Notes: a model not told the origin generated them from the letters alone. A DNA stretch of 8,349 nucleotides from Methanosarcina sp. (GCA_017883485.1 JADGNM010000097.1:1-8349), one strand, 5' to 3'. Shown: positions 1 to 6,416, counted from the stretch's first letter. Made by a program: numbers and translations.

Positions 1-432
1 CTTTACGAAGAGAAAAGCCACAGCCTATATTTCGAAGTAAAAGGGCAATTAAGTCAAATTATGGGGAAAGAATTTGAAGCACAGAGTACCTTTCAAGGTA
101 AATTTAAAAAAATATGGTCAAATTTAATCGAATGGGGAATAGACAATCAGGAAGAATTTCTTTTTTTCGGGCAGTTCTGCTCTTCTCCTTATATAACAAA
201 ATTTACGCGTGAAGAAGTGATAAAAGAGTATATTTTTCTCCATGATCTTGTGAATGAAGGAATAAAAACAGGAGTAATCAGAGACTTTTCCTCGGATCTG
301 ACCATGGCAATGTTTTATCAGGCTAGCAGGACGGTAGTGAATCTGATCCTTGATTCAGATTCATCACAAGATAAAAATAAGTTTATCGAAGATGGATTTC
401 AGATTATCTGGAAAGGTTTAGCTAAGAATTAA
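1..432 (+). CDS. TetR/AcrR-family transcriptional regulator, C-terminal part (5' end outside window)
   Basis: The reading frame is open from the first base of the window to TAA at 430-432, giving 143 visible residues. It begins LYEEKSHSLYFEVKG and has no stop before it, so the gene must start upstream. An internal ATG at 61 opens the same frame but is unlikely to be the start, because the residues before it look like the helix that follows the DNA-binding domain in TetR proteins. The visible part is all helical and fits the ligand-binding/dimerisation domain, including a segment of the form EGIKTGVIRDFSSDLTMAMF, typical of TetR C-terminal domains. The helix-turn-helix itself is not in the window. 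Such proteins usually repress a neighbouring transporter or enzyme gene and respond to a small molecule; target and ligand cannot be told here. Assignment to TetR is inferred from pattern, fairly sure. Confidence 0.75.
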   Translation, partial: LYEEKSHSLYFEVKGQLSQIMGKEFEAQSTFQGKFKKIWSNLIEWGIDNQEEFLFFGQFCSSPYITKFTREEVIKEYIFLHDLVNEGIKTGVIRDFSSDLTMAMFYQASRTVVNLILDSDSSQDKNKFIEDGFQIIWKGLAKN

Positions 433-439
433 TTTTTTT
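433..439 (+). terminator. T-tract after the TetR-type gene
   Basis: Seven T residues follow directly on the TAA stop codon. Archaeal RNA polymerase often ends transcription at plain U-tracts without a hairpin, so this is a reasonable terminator candidate. The evidence is only the T run and its place. Confidence 0.35.
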
Positions 440-483
440 CATCCCACTAAAACGAAAAATAATTCCAAAAGTTGACAAATAAG

Positions 484-493
484 AATTAAATAC
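484..493 (+). promoter_or_regulatory. candidate TATA box of vapBC
   Basis: The sequence AATTAAATAC is centred about 27 bases before the vapB ATG at 516. With the usual archaeal spacing, transcription would begin at or within a few bases of the start codon. No Shine-Dalgarno sequence is visible before the ATG, which agrees with a leaderless mRNA. This is inference from spacing and composition only. Confidence 0.35.
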
Positions 494-515
494 ACGTACA
501 TACATAGACAGAATC

Positions 516-758
516 ATGGCAACTAAAACAATTAGTATAACTGAAGAAGCATACAATAAACTCAAAAGTTTAAAAGCTTCAGAGAAGGACAGCTTTTCAG
601 ATGTGATAATTAAGTACTATCCTAAAAAAAGAAAACTATCTGAAATCTTAGCAGAGATGGAACCAAACCCAGAATTAGCAGATGCAATAGAAAAAGCATC
701 TAAGGAGATGAGAGGAGAAAAAATGAGGGTAGTTGATTTTAATGCCGGTTCTAGATAG
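516..758 (+). CDS. vapB: VapB-type antitoxin (DUF217/VAPB_antitox-like)
   Basis: An 80-residue protein beginning [20 protein letters not shown], with SFSDVI further on. This N-terminal pattern (a short strand with TISI, then a helix with EAYxxLKxLK, then SFSDVI) is that of the archaeal VapB/DUF217 antitoxins, which bind DNA through the N-terminal half and neutralise a partner VapC through the C-terminal half. The C-terminal half is charged and probably only ordered when bound to toxin. The start is ATG at 516; no Shine-Dalgarno sequence precedes it. The last 17 bases overlap the vapC gene, which supports coupled translation and joint function. VapB-VapC complexes commonly repress their own promoter, so autoregulation is expected, but no clear operator was identified. 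Confidence 0.85.
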   Translation: MATKTISITEEAYNKLKSLKASEKDSFSDVIIKYYPKKRKLSEILAEMEPNPELADAIEKASKEMRGEKMRVVDFNAGSR

Positions 759-1134
759 TTCTTTTATTATAGACCTGATAAGAAAAAAAGAAGAAGCACT
801 TCAAAAATTATCGGAATTAGAGGATGAATATTCATCAATAAGCACCACAGAAATCAATATCCTTGAGCTGTATAGGGGAGCTTATCTGTCCACAAAAATA
901 TATCATAATCTTGAACAAGTCAAAGATATTCTAAAGGGTTTTCATATCATAGAACTGGACGAATCGGTTTACGAAGTATACGCATCTCTTTCAGCAAATT
1001 TGATCTCTAAAGGGAACTCTATTGGATCATTCGATGAACTCATAGCTGCCATAGCACTGTGTCATAATGAAAAAATAGTTACTAAAGATAAACATTTTAA
1101 AGAAATTTCTCAACTAGACGTTATTATGTATTGA
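742..1134 (+). CDS. vapC: VapC-type PIN-domain ribonuclease toxin
   Basis: A 130-residue PIN-domain protein, the usual length for VapC. From ATG at 742 the four conserved acidic residues are in place: D5 in [13 protein letters not shown]42 in [10 protein letters not shown]98 in [11 protein letters not shown] and D116 in VTKDKHF. They bind the metal ions for cleavage of RNA; VapC toxins usually cut tRNA or rRNA, but the target here is unknown. A TTG at 733 would add three residues, but ATG at 742 gives the canonical MPVLD start and has a GAGGGT (725-730) about 11 bases before it. The gene begins inside vapB (17-base overlap). All catalytic residues are present and there is no frameshift, so the toxin is probably active and held in check by VapB. 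Family assignment is confident. Confidence 0.9.
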   Translation: MPVLDSSFIIDLIRKKEEALQKLSELEDEYSSISTTEINILELYRGAYLSTKIYHNLEQVKDILKGFHIIELDESVYEVYASLSANLISKGNSIGSFDELIAAIALCHNEKIVTKDKHFKEISQLDVIMY

Positions 1135-1140
1135 TTTTTT
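1135..1140 (+). terminator. T-tract after vapC
   Basis: Six T residues start right after the TGA of vapC. This fits a simple U-tract archaeal terminator. A 10-bp palindrome, TAATGCATTA (1148-1157), lies just beyond and could form a weak stem. Neither proves termination. Confidence 0.3.
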
Positions 1141-1310
1141 AGCTCCATAATGCATTAGTTACACAAAATGCGACTAGCATCGAAATATCATGTTAGGTTT
1201 TGTTTCTCCTGTCTCTACAAGGTTCGAATTTTCGATACCTAGAGCTTTGAAATTTAGAAGGCCTATTTTTTCCCTTCGATAAAGGGGCGACATTAAACGC
1301 AAAAAAAGTA

Positions 1311-1398
1311 CTAGTGTCGAGTCAATCCTCGAAGGTTGAATGATTCTGAATATTCGTAACATGGTTTATACGACATTTTACTGTTGACTCGACACTAG
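1311..1398. repeat. 88-bp element bounded by a perfect 15-bp inverted repeat (possible MITE or IS remnant)
   Basis: CTAGTGTCGAGTCAA at 1311-1325 is repeated exactly in inverted form as TTGACTCGACACTAG at 1384-1398, with 58 bases between. The arms begin with CTAG and end the element cleanly: bases 1310 and 1399 no longer pair. A perfect 15-bp match at this distance is not expected by chance in a window this size. The inner part is AT-rich, has an 8-bp palindrome GAATATTC (1348-1355), and encodes nothing recognisable. Size and terminal repeats fit a miniature inverted-repeat transposable element, but no convincing target-site duplication is visible on the flanks. It could also fold as one long hairpin in RNA. 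The repeat is certain; its nature is inferred. Confidence 0.6.
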
Positions 1399-1484
1399 AA
1401 ACATATAGGCAATTGGAATTTACAGAACTTTATGTACGCTTCCGGTAAAAATATCTTGTAATTTCGGCGGAAATTGAGAAACAA

Positions 1485-1507
1485 ATAGGTTTTACTACAA
1501 AACCTAT
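1485..1507. repeat. 9-bp perfect stem-loop
   Basis: ATAGGTTTT (1485-1493) and AAAACCTAT (1499-1507) are exact inverse complements around the five-base loop ACTAC. It is followed 23 bases later by a second stem-loop. No gene reads directly into it from the left, since vapC ends 350 bases earlier. Function unknown. Confidence 0.6.
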
Positions 1508-1530
1508 CACAACGAAGCAAAAAAAATTCT

Positions 1531-1567
1531 ATTGTTTTTGGTAATTTAAACAATTTCCCGTTTTTTT
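1531..1567 (+). terminator. 7-bp stem-loop followed by a T7 run
   Basis: ATTGTTT (1531-1537) pairs with AAACAAT (1548-1554), with a 10-base AT-rich loop. It is followed by TTCCCG and seven T residues (1561-1567). Read on the plus strand this has the outline of a terminator, but the stem is AT-only and there is no gene directly upstream, so it may be a chance structure or a relic. Confidence 0.25.
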
Positions 1568-1625
1568 AGAAGATGAAAACGCTTTTTCGGTATTTCCAAA
1601 TTGATGATAGAGACAGCATTTAAAG

Positions 1626-1706
1626 TTCTCAGGTTAGACCTGGAAACCAGGCTTACCTAAAGACTCCAGGGAGACATCAGGTTTTGAGAGGGCTTTCGAC
1701 TGCCCT
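1626..1706. other. cluster of hairpins downstream of ilvN, possible structured RNA
   Basis: Three structures lie within 81 bases. The first (1631-1658) has an 11-bp imperfect stem built on CCTGG-AAA-CCAGG. The second (about 1662-1674) is small, formed by GACTC and GAGAC around AGG(G) with one mismatch. The third is AGGGC (1689-1693) with GCCCT (1702-1706) around an eight-base loop. A short outer pairing TCTC (1627-1630) with GAGA (1686-1689) could close the first two. The block starts 67 bases beyond the ilvN stop in the direction of ilvN transcription, so it may be part of the ilvBN 3' region or a small RNA from either strand. A T-rich tract, AATTTATTTTTCACA on the minus strand (about 1711-1725), lies between ilvN and the block and could end the ilvBN transcript. 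It matches no RNA family that I recognise. Confidence 0.35.
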
Positions 1707-1773
1707 AATCTGTGAAAAATAAATTAGCAGATATCTCTCATTACCTGCCCTTGTTATTTAAACTTCCTTTGTA

Positions 1774-2259
1774 TTAATCCTTCTTTGGGCCCCGGACCAT
1801 GGCGATCTTGCCTGCCCTGACCATCTCTTTGATCCCAAACTGCCTGAGGAGTTTTTCGATTGCCTCAACCTTGCCTTCGTCACCGGTTACTTCAATGGTC
1901 ATTGATTTGGGAGCGACGTCAATTATCCTTGCCCTGAAGATATCTGTAATATTGATAATCTCGGCTCTCGTATCCGCATCGGCTGTTACTTTGATGAGGG
2001 CAAGTTCCCTTTCAACCGTAGCATCCCCTCCGAGATCCGAGACCTTGATGACGTCTATGAGTTTATTCAGCTGCTTTGTGACCTGTTCGAGCACATGGTC
2101 GTCCCCGTGCACGACAATAGTAATCCTCGAGACATCGGGGTCTTCCGTAACTCCTACGGCCAGGCTGTCTATATTGTATCCGCGCCTGGAAAAAAGTGAA
2201 GCAACTCTTGAGAGGACTCCGGATTTATTTTCCACAAGGACTGCAAGCGTGTGTTTCAT
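1774..2259 (-). CDS. ilvN: acetolactate synthase, small (regulatory) subunit
   Basis: A 161-residue protein, the normal length for IlvN/IlvH. Residues 1 to about 75 form the ACT domain ([20 protein letters not shown], then [12 protein letters not shown]), which binds the feedback inhibitor, usually valine. Residues about 83-157 form the C-terminal small-subunit domain (ERELALIKV onward). It activates the catalytic subunit IlvB and makes it sensitive to end product; both act in the cytoplasm at the first common step of branched-chain amino acid synthesis. The ATG overlaps the ilvB stop codon as ATGA (2256-2259), and a strong GGAGG (2267-2271) sits seven bases before it inside the end of ilvB, so translation is coupled. 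No ilvC follows it within the window. Assignment is confident. Confidence 0.96.
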   Translation of the reverse strand: MKHTLAVLVENKSGVLSRVASLFSRRGYNIDSLAVGVTEDPDVSRITIVVHGDDHVLEQVTKQLNKLIDVIKVSDLGGDATVERELALIKVTADADTRAEIINITDIFRARIIDVAPKSMTIEVTGDEGKVEAIEKLLRQFGIKEMVRAGKIAMVRGPKKD

Positions 2260-3953
2260 CGGTGTTCCTCCGGGTCAAGTATCTCATTAATTGCAGCTCC
2301 TGCAGGCACCATTGGATAGACATTTGCCTCGCATTCGACTATCACATCGATTACTGCCGGCCTGCCAGATTTGATTGCTTCCTCGATTGCGGGCCTGACT
2401 TCGGACGGTCTTTCCGCGCGCAGCCCAAGGGCTCCGTAGGCCTCGGCAAGCTTTATGAAATCGACACTACCTTTGATGAAGGTGTGGGAATATCTTTTGT
2501 CATAGAAGAGCTCCTGCCACTGCCTGACCATGCCCAGATAACCGTTATTAATGATCACGGCAATGACGGGAATATCATTCTGGACCACGGTTGCAAGCTC
2601 CTGGGAGTTCATCTGGAAAGAGCCGTCTCCTGCAATGTCAATAACAGTTTCATCCGGCCTGCCGACTTTTGCCCCGATGGCTGCAGGGAATCCATAACCC
2701 ATTGTGCCCAGACCGCCTGACGTGATGAAATTGCGCGGCTTTTTGTGCTTGAAGAACTGAGCCGCCCACATCTGGTGCTGCCCGACTTCCGTAACTATGA
2801 CCGCATCTTTACAGGCTTCGGAGATCTGCTCGATAACAAACTGCGGCATTATAACATCCGGGGAGCCCCGCCTGTATGTAAGAGGATACTCTTTTTTCCA
2901 CTGATTTATCTTTTCGATCCATGCCCCGGAATTGGAGCGCTGGATATATTTGTTCAGAGACTTGAGCACCTGTTTTGCATCCCCGACAATTGGGATGTGA
3001 ACCTTTACGTTCTTGGAAATCTCTGCAGGATCGACATCGATATGGATAACCCTGGCATTAGGGGCAAAAGATTCGAGTTTGCCGGTCACGCGGTCATCAA
3101 ACCTTGCACCCACGGCAATGATAAGGTCGGATTCCTGAATAGCATAGTTTGCGGATTTGGTCCCGTGCATTCCAAGCATTCCGAGATGCAGGGGATGCTC
3201 TGCCGGAATTGAGCCTATTCCCATAAGGGTAGTAGTGACAGGGGCATTAATCGTCTCTGCGAGCTCCACAAGTTCGCTGCTGGCATTGGAACTGATCACT
3301 CCTCCGCCTGCGTAGATTACAGGCATCGAGGAATTTGCAATTTCCTCGGCAGCTCGCTTGACCTGCTGGATATTGCCCTTGTAAGTGGGTTTGTACCCTC
3401 TCAGTTCTACCTTGTCGGGATAATAAAAGTCAATCTCCGTGTTCTGTACGTCCTTCGGAAGGTCAATTAATACCGGGCCAGGCCTTCCGGTAGAAGCGAT
3501 ATGAAATGCTTCCTTTACGATTCTCGGGAGTTCTTTTGCACTCTGTACAAGGTAGTTATGCTTGGTAATTGGCTGGGTAATTCCCTTAATGTCTGCTTCC
3601 TGGAAAGCGTCATTCCCGATCATGAACGTTGGTACCTGGCCTGTTAAGGCTACGATGGGTACTGAGTCCATATATGCGGTAGCAATGCCTGTTACCAGGT
3701 TAGTTGCTCCGGGACCTGAGGTGGAAACGCAGACCCCGGTCTTTCCAGTAGCGCGGGCGTACCCGTCAGCAGCATGAGCAGCTGCCTGCTCGTGGCGTAC
3801 AAGTATGTGGCGCAAATTCGAATCATAGAGTTCGTTATAGAAGGGAATGATCTGCCCTCCGGGATATCCGAAAAGGGTGTCAACTCCTTCTTCTTCCAGG
3901 CACTTTATAAGAGCCCTTGCGCCATTAACTTTTTCAGTTGACCCGGTTGTCAT
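2256..3953 (-). CDS. ilvB: acetolactate synthase, large (catalytic) subunit
   Basis: A 565-residue thiamine-diphosphate enzyme, typical length for IlvB. It joins two pyruvates to 2-acetolactate (valine, leucine) or pyruvate with 2-oxobutyrate to 2-aceto-2-hydroxybutyrate (isoleucine). Domains in order: N-terminal pyrimidine-binding domain (about 5-170) with catalytic E55 in [19 protein letters not shown]; central FAD-binding domain (about 195-335) with [11 protein letters not shown] at 281-291; C-terminal diphosphate-binding domain (about 385-540) with GDGS at 442-445 and NN at 469-470, the two ends of the ThDP/Mg motif. W479 in VRQWQ is the tryptophan of the herbicide-binding channel. The start is ATG at 3953, with GGAG (3961-3964) seven bases upstream. 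It forms an operon with ilvN (ATGA overlap). The 280-bp upstream region has its own promoter-like box and a hairpin, so it can be expressed apart from cimA. Certain assignment. Confidence 0.97.
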   Translation of the reverse strand: MTTGSTEKVNGARALIKCLEEEGVDTLFGYPGGQIIPFYNELYDSNLRHILVRHEQAAAHAADGYARATGKTGVCVSTSGPGATNLVTGIATAYMDSVPIVALTGQVPTFMIGNDAFQEADIKGITQPITKHNYLVQSAKELPRIVKEAFHIASTGRPGPVLIDLPKDVQNTEIDFYYPDKVELRGYKPTYKGNIQQVKRAAEEIANSSMPVIYAGGGVISSNASSELVELAETINAPVTTTLMGIGSIPAEHPLHLGMLGMHGTKSANYAIQESDLIIAVGARFDDRVTGKLESFAPNARVIHIDVDPAEISKNVKVHIPIVGDAKQVLKSLNKYIQRSNSGAWIEKINQWKKEYPLTYRRGSPDVIMPQFVIEQISEACKDAVIVTEVGQHQMWAAQFFKHKKPRNFITSGGLGTMGYGFPAAIGAKVGRPDETVIDIAGDGSFQMNSQELATVVQNDIPVIAVIINNGYLGMVRQWQELFYDKRYSHTFIKGSVDFIKLAEAYGALGLRAERPSEVRPAIEEAIKSGRPAVIDVIVECEANVYPMVPAGAAINEILDPEEHR

Positions 3954-3994
3954 TATTTAACTCCTTTTTACTCTTTAAATGTAGATTTAACTGG

Positions 3995-4014
3995 GTACTC
4001 ACGAAGATGAGTAC
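3995..4014 (-). promoter_or_regulatory. hairpin in the ilvB 5' leader
   Basis: On the minus strand GTACTCA and TGAGTAC form a perfect 7-bp stem around the six-base loop TCTTCG. It ends 41 bases before the ilvB start codon and about 30 bases before the Shine-Dalgarno sequence. It is not followed by a U-tract, so it is not an obvious terminator. It could be an mRNA stability or translation control element, or an operator in DNA, since it is also a 20-bp dyad. The stem is seen directly; the role is a guess. Confidence 0.45.
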
Positions 4015-4104
4015 GCTTCCAGTAAGCTTGTTTACCAGAAATACTTTTTTATCTCTCACACTCTCAATCTTGTCTTATAAGTTTTGCCAATATAATAATC
4101 AATC

Positions 4105-4118
4105 ATGTTATATATGGA
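4105..4118 (-). promoter_or_regulatory. candidate TATA box of ilvBN
   Basis: The minus strand reads CCATATATAACATG, with an A-rich stretch upstream (AAAGAAACCTAT) that could serve as BRE. Transcription would begin near 4084, giving a leader of about 130 bases that includes the hairpin at 3995-4014. Weaker AT boxes closer to the gene (near 4090, 4078 and 4048) could be used instead. Confidence 0.4.
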
Positions 4119-4175
4119 TAGGTTTCTTTGGGTTCAGGAATGTCAGAAGTTACTATTTCAAAAATCTATACAGCA

Positions 4176-4199
4176 GGAAAGAAAGGGGAGGAAATCCCC
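4176..4199 (-). terminator. hairpin plus U-rich tail after cimA
   Basis: Read on the minus strand, GGGGA (4195-4199 on the plus strand) pairs with TCCCC (4185-4189) around a five-base loop, followed by TTTCTTTCC. It starts 36 bases beyond the cimA stop codon. This suggests that cimA transcription ends here at least partly and that ilvB starts from its own promoter. The stem is short and the tail is interrupted by C. Confidence 0.45.
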
Positions 4200-4234
4200 A
4201 TGAGAAATTTTCTAAGCCTCATCTTTTCTGGAAT

Positions 4235-5722
4235 TCACTCGACCCGGATAAGGCGGTTCATGCCGTTCATAACAGCCTCTACCGACGCCAGAATGATGTC
4301 CGTCCTGGCCCCGCTTGCGGTTATTGACTTTCCGTCCTTGGAAAGTTTTACCCTTACTTCTACAAGGGCATCCGTTCCACCAGTAATAGAGTCTACGTGA
4401 TATTCTTCAAGTACGATATCTTCCGCACAGGCGCTTACAGCCTTTCGGATGGCATTGATTGCCGCATCTACCGGCCCATTCCCGATTCCGGCCTGCACGA
4501 TCTCCTTGTCCTTTACCCTGAGCTTTATGGAAGCGGTAGGAGTTACCCGGTTTCCGGATACAATGGTAAACTCTTCCAATTTAACCAGGGGCTCTTTATA
4601 GATATCAAGCACAATTTCCGCAACAGTCTGCAAATCAGCGTCAGTTACGTGTTTTCCCTGGTCGCCCATCTGTTTTACCCTGTTGAAAATCTCCTCTGTC
4701 TGTGCCTCATCAGCCTCAAGTCCCATTTCCTTTAAGGCAAGGGTAATCGAGCTCCGTCCTGCATGCTTTCCGAGCACGATCTGGCGCTGCCGTCCGATAC
4801 ACTCGGGACTCATAGGCTCGTAGGTTGCCTTGTCGGCAAGCAGGCCATGCACATGAATGCCTGCCTCATGGGTAAACGCATTTCCTCCGACAAGAGCTTT
4901 ATTGGGAGATACCGGCACACCTGTCAGCCGGCTTACAAGCCTTGAAGTCCGGTAGATCATTTCATGTTTGATGCCCGTATTGTATTTGTAGAGCCATTCC
5001 AGAGCCATGACCACTTCTTCCAGAGACGCATTTCCGGCTCTTTCCCCTAACCCGTTTATGGTTACATGGGCCTGCTTTGCCCCTGCCGCAAGGGCAGCAA
5101 TGGTATTTGCAGTTGCAAAACCGAAATCATTGTGGCAGTGAATGCTCAGGGGAGCTTTAAGGGAGGCAGAAAGATCCCTGAAAATCTCGGTAGTTCTCTC
5201 AGGCACAAGAAGACCTACGGTATCACAGAAACATAACCTGTCAGCGCCTGCGTCTATCCCGTCGGCGTACAGGGTTTTCAAAAATTCAAGATCTGCTCGA
5301 GAGGCATCTTCCCCACTCAGTTCTACAATAAGGCCGTGGTCCTTGGCATACTCGGTTACCTCGGCTGCGATCTGCCTTACTGCTTCCCTATCCTTCTTAA
5401 TCTTCGTTCTGATATGCAGGTCCGAAACCGGCGATACAAGGTGTATGGAATCAACGTCGCAATCAAGAGCATGGTCAACGTCCGTCTTTACAATCCGGCA
5501 GTAGCTGCAGATTTCGGCGTTAAGCCCTGCGCTTGCGACAGCCTTTATAGATTCTCTCTCACCTTCGGAAGTGATAGCTGAACCGGCCTCGATTATCGAG
5601 ATCCCCATCTCATCAAGGGCTCGAGCAATTAAAAGCTTCTTCTCCCTCGTGAGGGCTACTCCAGGTGTTTGCTCACCATCTCTCAAAGTGGTGTCCAGAA
5701 AACGGATATTTTTGAATAATAT
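4235..5722 (-). CDS. cimA: (R)-citramalate synthase CimA (LeuA-family; 2-isopropylmalate synthase possible)
   Basis: Condenses acetyl-CoA and pyruvate to citramalate, the pyruvate route to 2-oxobutyrate and isoleucine. Numbering from the ATA at 5722 (495 residues): N-terminal TIM barrel with [15 protein letters not shown] (RDG at 14-16, catalytic Arg and metal Asp), HCHNDFG at 195-201 (metal-binding His pair), [10 protein letters not shown] at 223-232, HEAGIH at 285-290; then linker and C-terminal LeuA-type allosteric domain (about 380-495) with PTASIKL and the conserved [12 protein letters not shown] type end. [13 protein letters not shown] and EICSYCR resemble methanogen CimA more than LeuA, which usually has EAGFP; the ilvBN neighbourhood also fits isoleucine synthesis. 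Start: the first standard start codon is TTG at 5684-5686, but it would delete the first barrel strand. The frame is open to TAA at 5741-5743, and a near-perfect Shine-Dalgarno sequence (GAGGCGAT, 5724-5731) stands before ATA (5720-5722). No ATG or GTG exists there. CimA versus LeuA is less sure than the family. Confidence 0.85.
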   Translation of the reverse strand: MLFKNIRFLDTTLRDGEQTPGVALTREKKLLIARALDEMGISIIEAGSAITSEGERESIKAVASAGLNAEICSYCRIVKTDVDHALDCDVDSIHLVSPVSDLHIRTKIKKDREAVRQIAAEVTEYAKDHGLIVELSGEDASRADLEFLKTLYADGIDAGADRLCFCDTVGLLVPERTTEIFRDLSASLKAPLSIHCHNDFGFATANTIAALAAGAKQAHVTINGLGERAGNASLEEVVMALEWLYKYNTGIKHEMIYRTSRLVSRLTGVPVSPNKALVGGNAFTHEAGIHVHGLLADKATYEPMSPECIGRQRQIVLGKHAGRSSITLALKEMGLEADEAQTEEIFNRVKQMGDQGKHVTDADLQTVAEIVLDIYKEPLVKLEEFTIVSGNRVTPTASIKLRVKDKEIVQAGIGNGPVDAAINAIRKAVSACAEDIVLEEYHVDSITGGTDALVEVRVKLSKDGKSITASGARTDIILASVEAVMNGMNRLIRVE

Positions 5723-5723
5723 A

Positions 5724-5731
5724 ATCGCCTC
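5724..5731 (-). promoter_or_regulatory. ribosome-binding site that places the cimA start
   Basis: GAGGCGAT on the minus strand matches the archaeal Shine-Dalgarno GAGGTGAT in seven of eight bases. The GAGG core is five bases before the in-frame codon ATA (5720-5722) and eight before TTA. There is no comparable site before the TTG at 5686. It therefore favours a start near 5722, though the codon there is not a standard initiator. Confidence 0.6.
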
Positions 5732-5770
5732 AGTCTTTTTTTAGTTATGATATACTGCTTCTGCGAATCG

Positions 5771-5786
5771 GAAAATAATATAAAAA
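5771..5786 (-). promoter_or_regulatory. candidate TATA box of cimA
   Basis: The minus strand reads TTTTTATATTATTTTC, a good archaeal TATA box. A transcription start about 25 bases downstream (near 5754) would give a leader of about 30 bases with the Shine-Dalgarno sequence correctly placed for a start at 5722. This independent spacing agrees with the upstream start of cimA. Confidence 0.5.
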
Positions 5787-5851
5787 CCAATTCATATTAT
5801 TTGCCTATTACAGAACGCCGTTTCGTTATACATATTAATATACTTTTTCTC

Positions 5852-5866
5852 AGAAGCCCGGCTTCT
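5852..5866. repeat. 6-bp GC-containing hairpin
   Basis: AGAAGC and GCTTCT pair around CCG. On the minus strand it lies about 195 bases past the stop of the small unknown frame and 66 bases before the cimA TATA box. No U-tract follows on either strand, so a terminator call is not supported. Confidence 0.4.
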
Positions 5867-5917
5867 TACAAAAGTTTCCGAAACAACGCCGGATCTTGAA
5901 ATTCTTGTTAGTATAGT

Positions 5918-5929
5918 ATACCATGGTAT
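5918..5929. promoter_or_regulatory. 12-bp perfect palindrome, possible operator
   Basis: ATACCATGGTAT is its own inverse complement. It lies about 130 bases upstream of the cimA TATA box and near no other promoter that I can see. Such a palindrome can bind a dimeric regulator, but the distance from the promoter is large. Confidence 0.25.
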
Positions 5930-6060
5930 TTTTAGTTTCCAGTTAACCAAAAAACCATGAAAAAAAGTGATTCCAATCTCATCATTAAAGTTCAGATATA
6001 TTTGACGGCTGTTAAATCCCGAATCATAAATGGCTTTTTTCAGGCGTACTCAAAGATGAA

Positions 6061-6416
6061 CTATTTGAGCGATTCCAAAATCAAGCACGTTTTGCTCACA
6101 AATTCACAACCTTCCTTGGAACAATCATCAAAATTCAAACTATTTACTTTGTCCTTAACAAGAATCATATGATTTGCAAGAGATCTGATATTCTCGACTA
6201 AGTTGTCAGGCAATATTTCAGGAAACTCTAAAAACCCCTTGTATGACTTCATATAATCCACGAATTCTTTGCTATTTACAAATTTGCGCGGATTTCTCTT
6301 ACCGCCAGAATCCCACATATGACAAAAATTCGGTCGTGTTCCGAGTTATTGAACAGGAACCTAAATGTTAATAATTCCTTTACATTCGATATGCGATCAG
6401 TTATTCCTTCCTCCAT
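6061..6416 (-). pseudogene. small unknown gene, possibly split by a frameshift
   Basis: I do not recognise a family. Two minus-strand frames join end to end. Frame A starts at ATG 6416 (MEEGITDRISNVKELLTFRF..., 46 residues, TAA at 6276-6278). Frame B is open from 6345 to TAG at 6061, with an ATG at 6318 (85 residues, soluble and helical, with MWDSGGKRNPRKF near its start and a Cys pair near its end). They overlap between 6276 and 6345, where one extra base in the T5 run near 6326-6330 would fuse them into a protein of about 117 residues. The ATG at 6318 has no Shine-Dalgarno sequence, which also argues that B is not an independent gene. Alternatives are that B alone is a real small gene, or that the whole is chance. 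The opposite strand has a shadow frame. Confidence 0.3.

Larger units (their letters stand above)
1135..1773. other. 639-bp gene-free stretch rich in inverted repeats
   Basis: No convincing coding region lies between the stop codons of vapC (plus strand) and ilvN (minus strand); the two genes converge on this space. The one 62-codon open frame (1174-1362, minus) has no recognisable family, no good ribosome-binding site, and one arm of an inverted repeat running through it. The stretch holds a perfect 15-bp inverted repeat over 88 bp, a 9-bp and a 7-bp stem-loop side by side, and a compact set of hairpins at 1626-1706; these are listed separately. Such density of dyad symmetry suggests mobile-element remnants or structured RNA rather than plain spacer. 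Confidence 0.6.
5787..6060. other. gene-free region upstream of cimA
   Basis: Between the cimA promoter and the stop codon of the unknown minus-strand frame at 6061 no credible gene is seen. It holds a short hairpin (5852-5866) and a 12-bp palindrome (5918-5929), listed separately, within AT-rich sequence. A 71-codon plus-strand frame (5957-6172) overlaps the opposite frame, has no recognisable features, and is left out. Confidence 0.5.

Noticed and set aside
472..491. TTGACA followed by TTAAAT, like a bacterial promoter
   Set aside because: The spacing between the two boxes is about 8 bases instead of about 17, and the genes indicate an archaeon.
1221..1230. GGTTCGAATT, like a tRNA T-loop
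   Set aside because: No acceptor, D or anticodon stems can be built around it.
1174..1362. 62-codon minus-strand open frame
   Set aside because: It runs through one arm of the inverted repeat, lacks a ribosome-binding site and resembles no family that I know; it is probably chance.
1602..1690. TTGATGA at about 1605 as box C of a C/D box small RNA
   Set aside because: No CTGA box D follows at a suitable distance on the plus strand, and the reverse strand has only a poor box C.
2196..3212. Long plus-strand open frames opposite ilvB and ilvN (also 1799-2290 and 3562-3777)
   Set aside because: They are antisense shadows of highly conserved genes and their translations look like no protein family.
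4056..4106. 16-codon minus-strand frame in the ilvB leader (MIDYYIGKTYKTRLRV) as an attenuation leader peptide
   Set aside because: Only four of 16 codons are for Ile, Leu or Val, there is no ribosome-binding site, and the TATA-like box directly before it makes translation doubtful.
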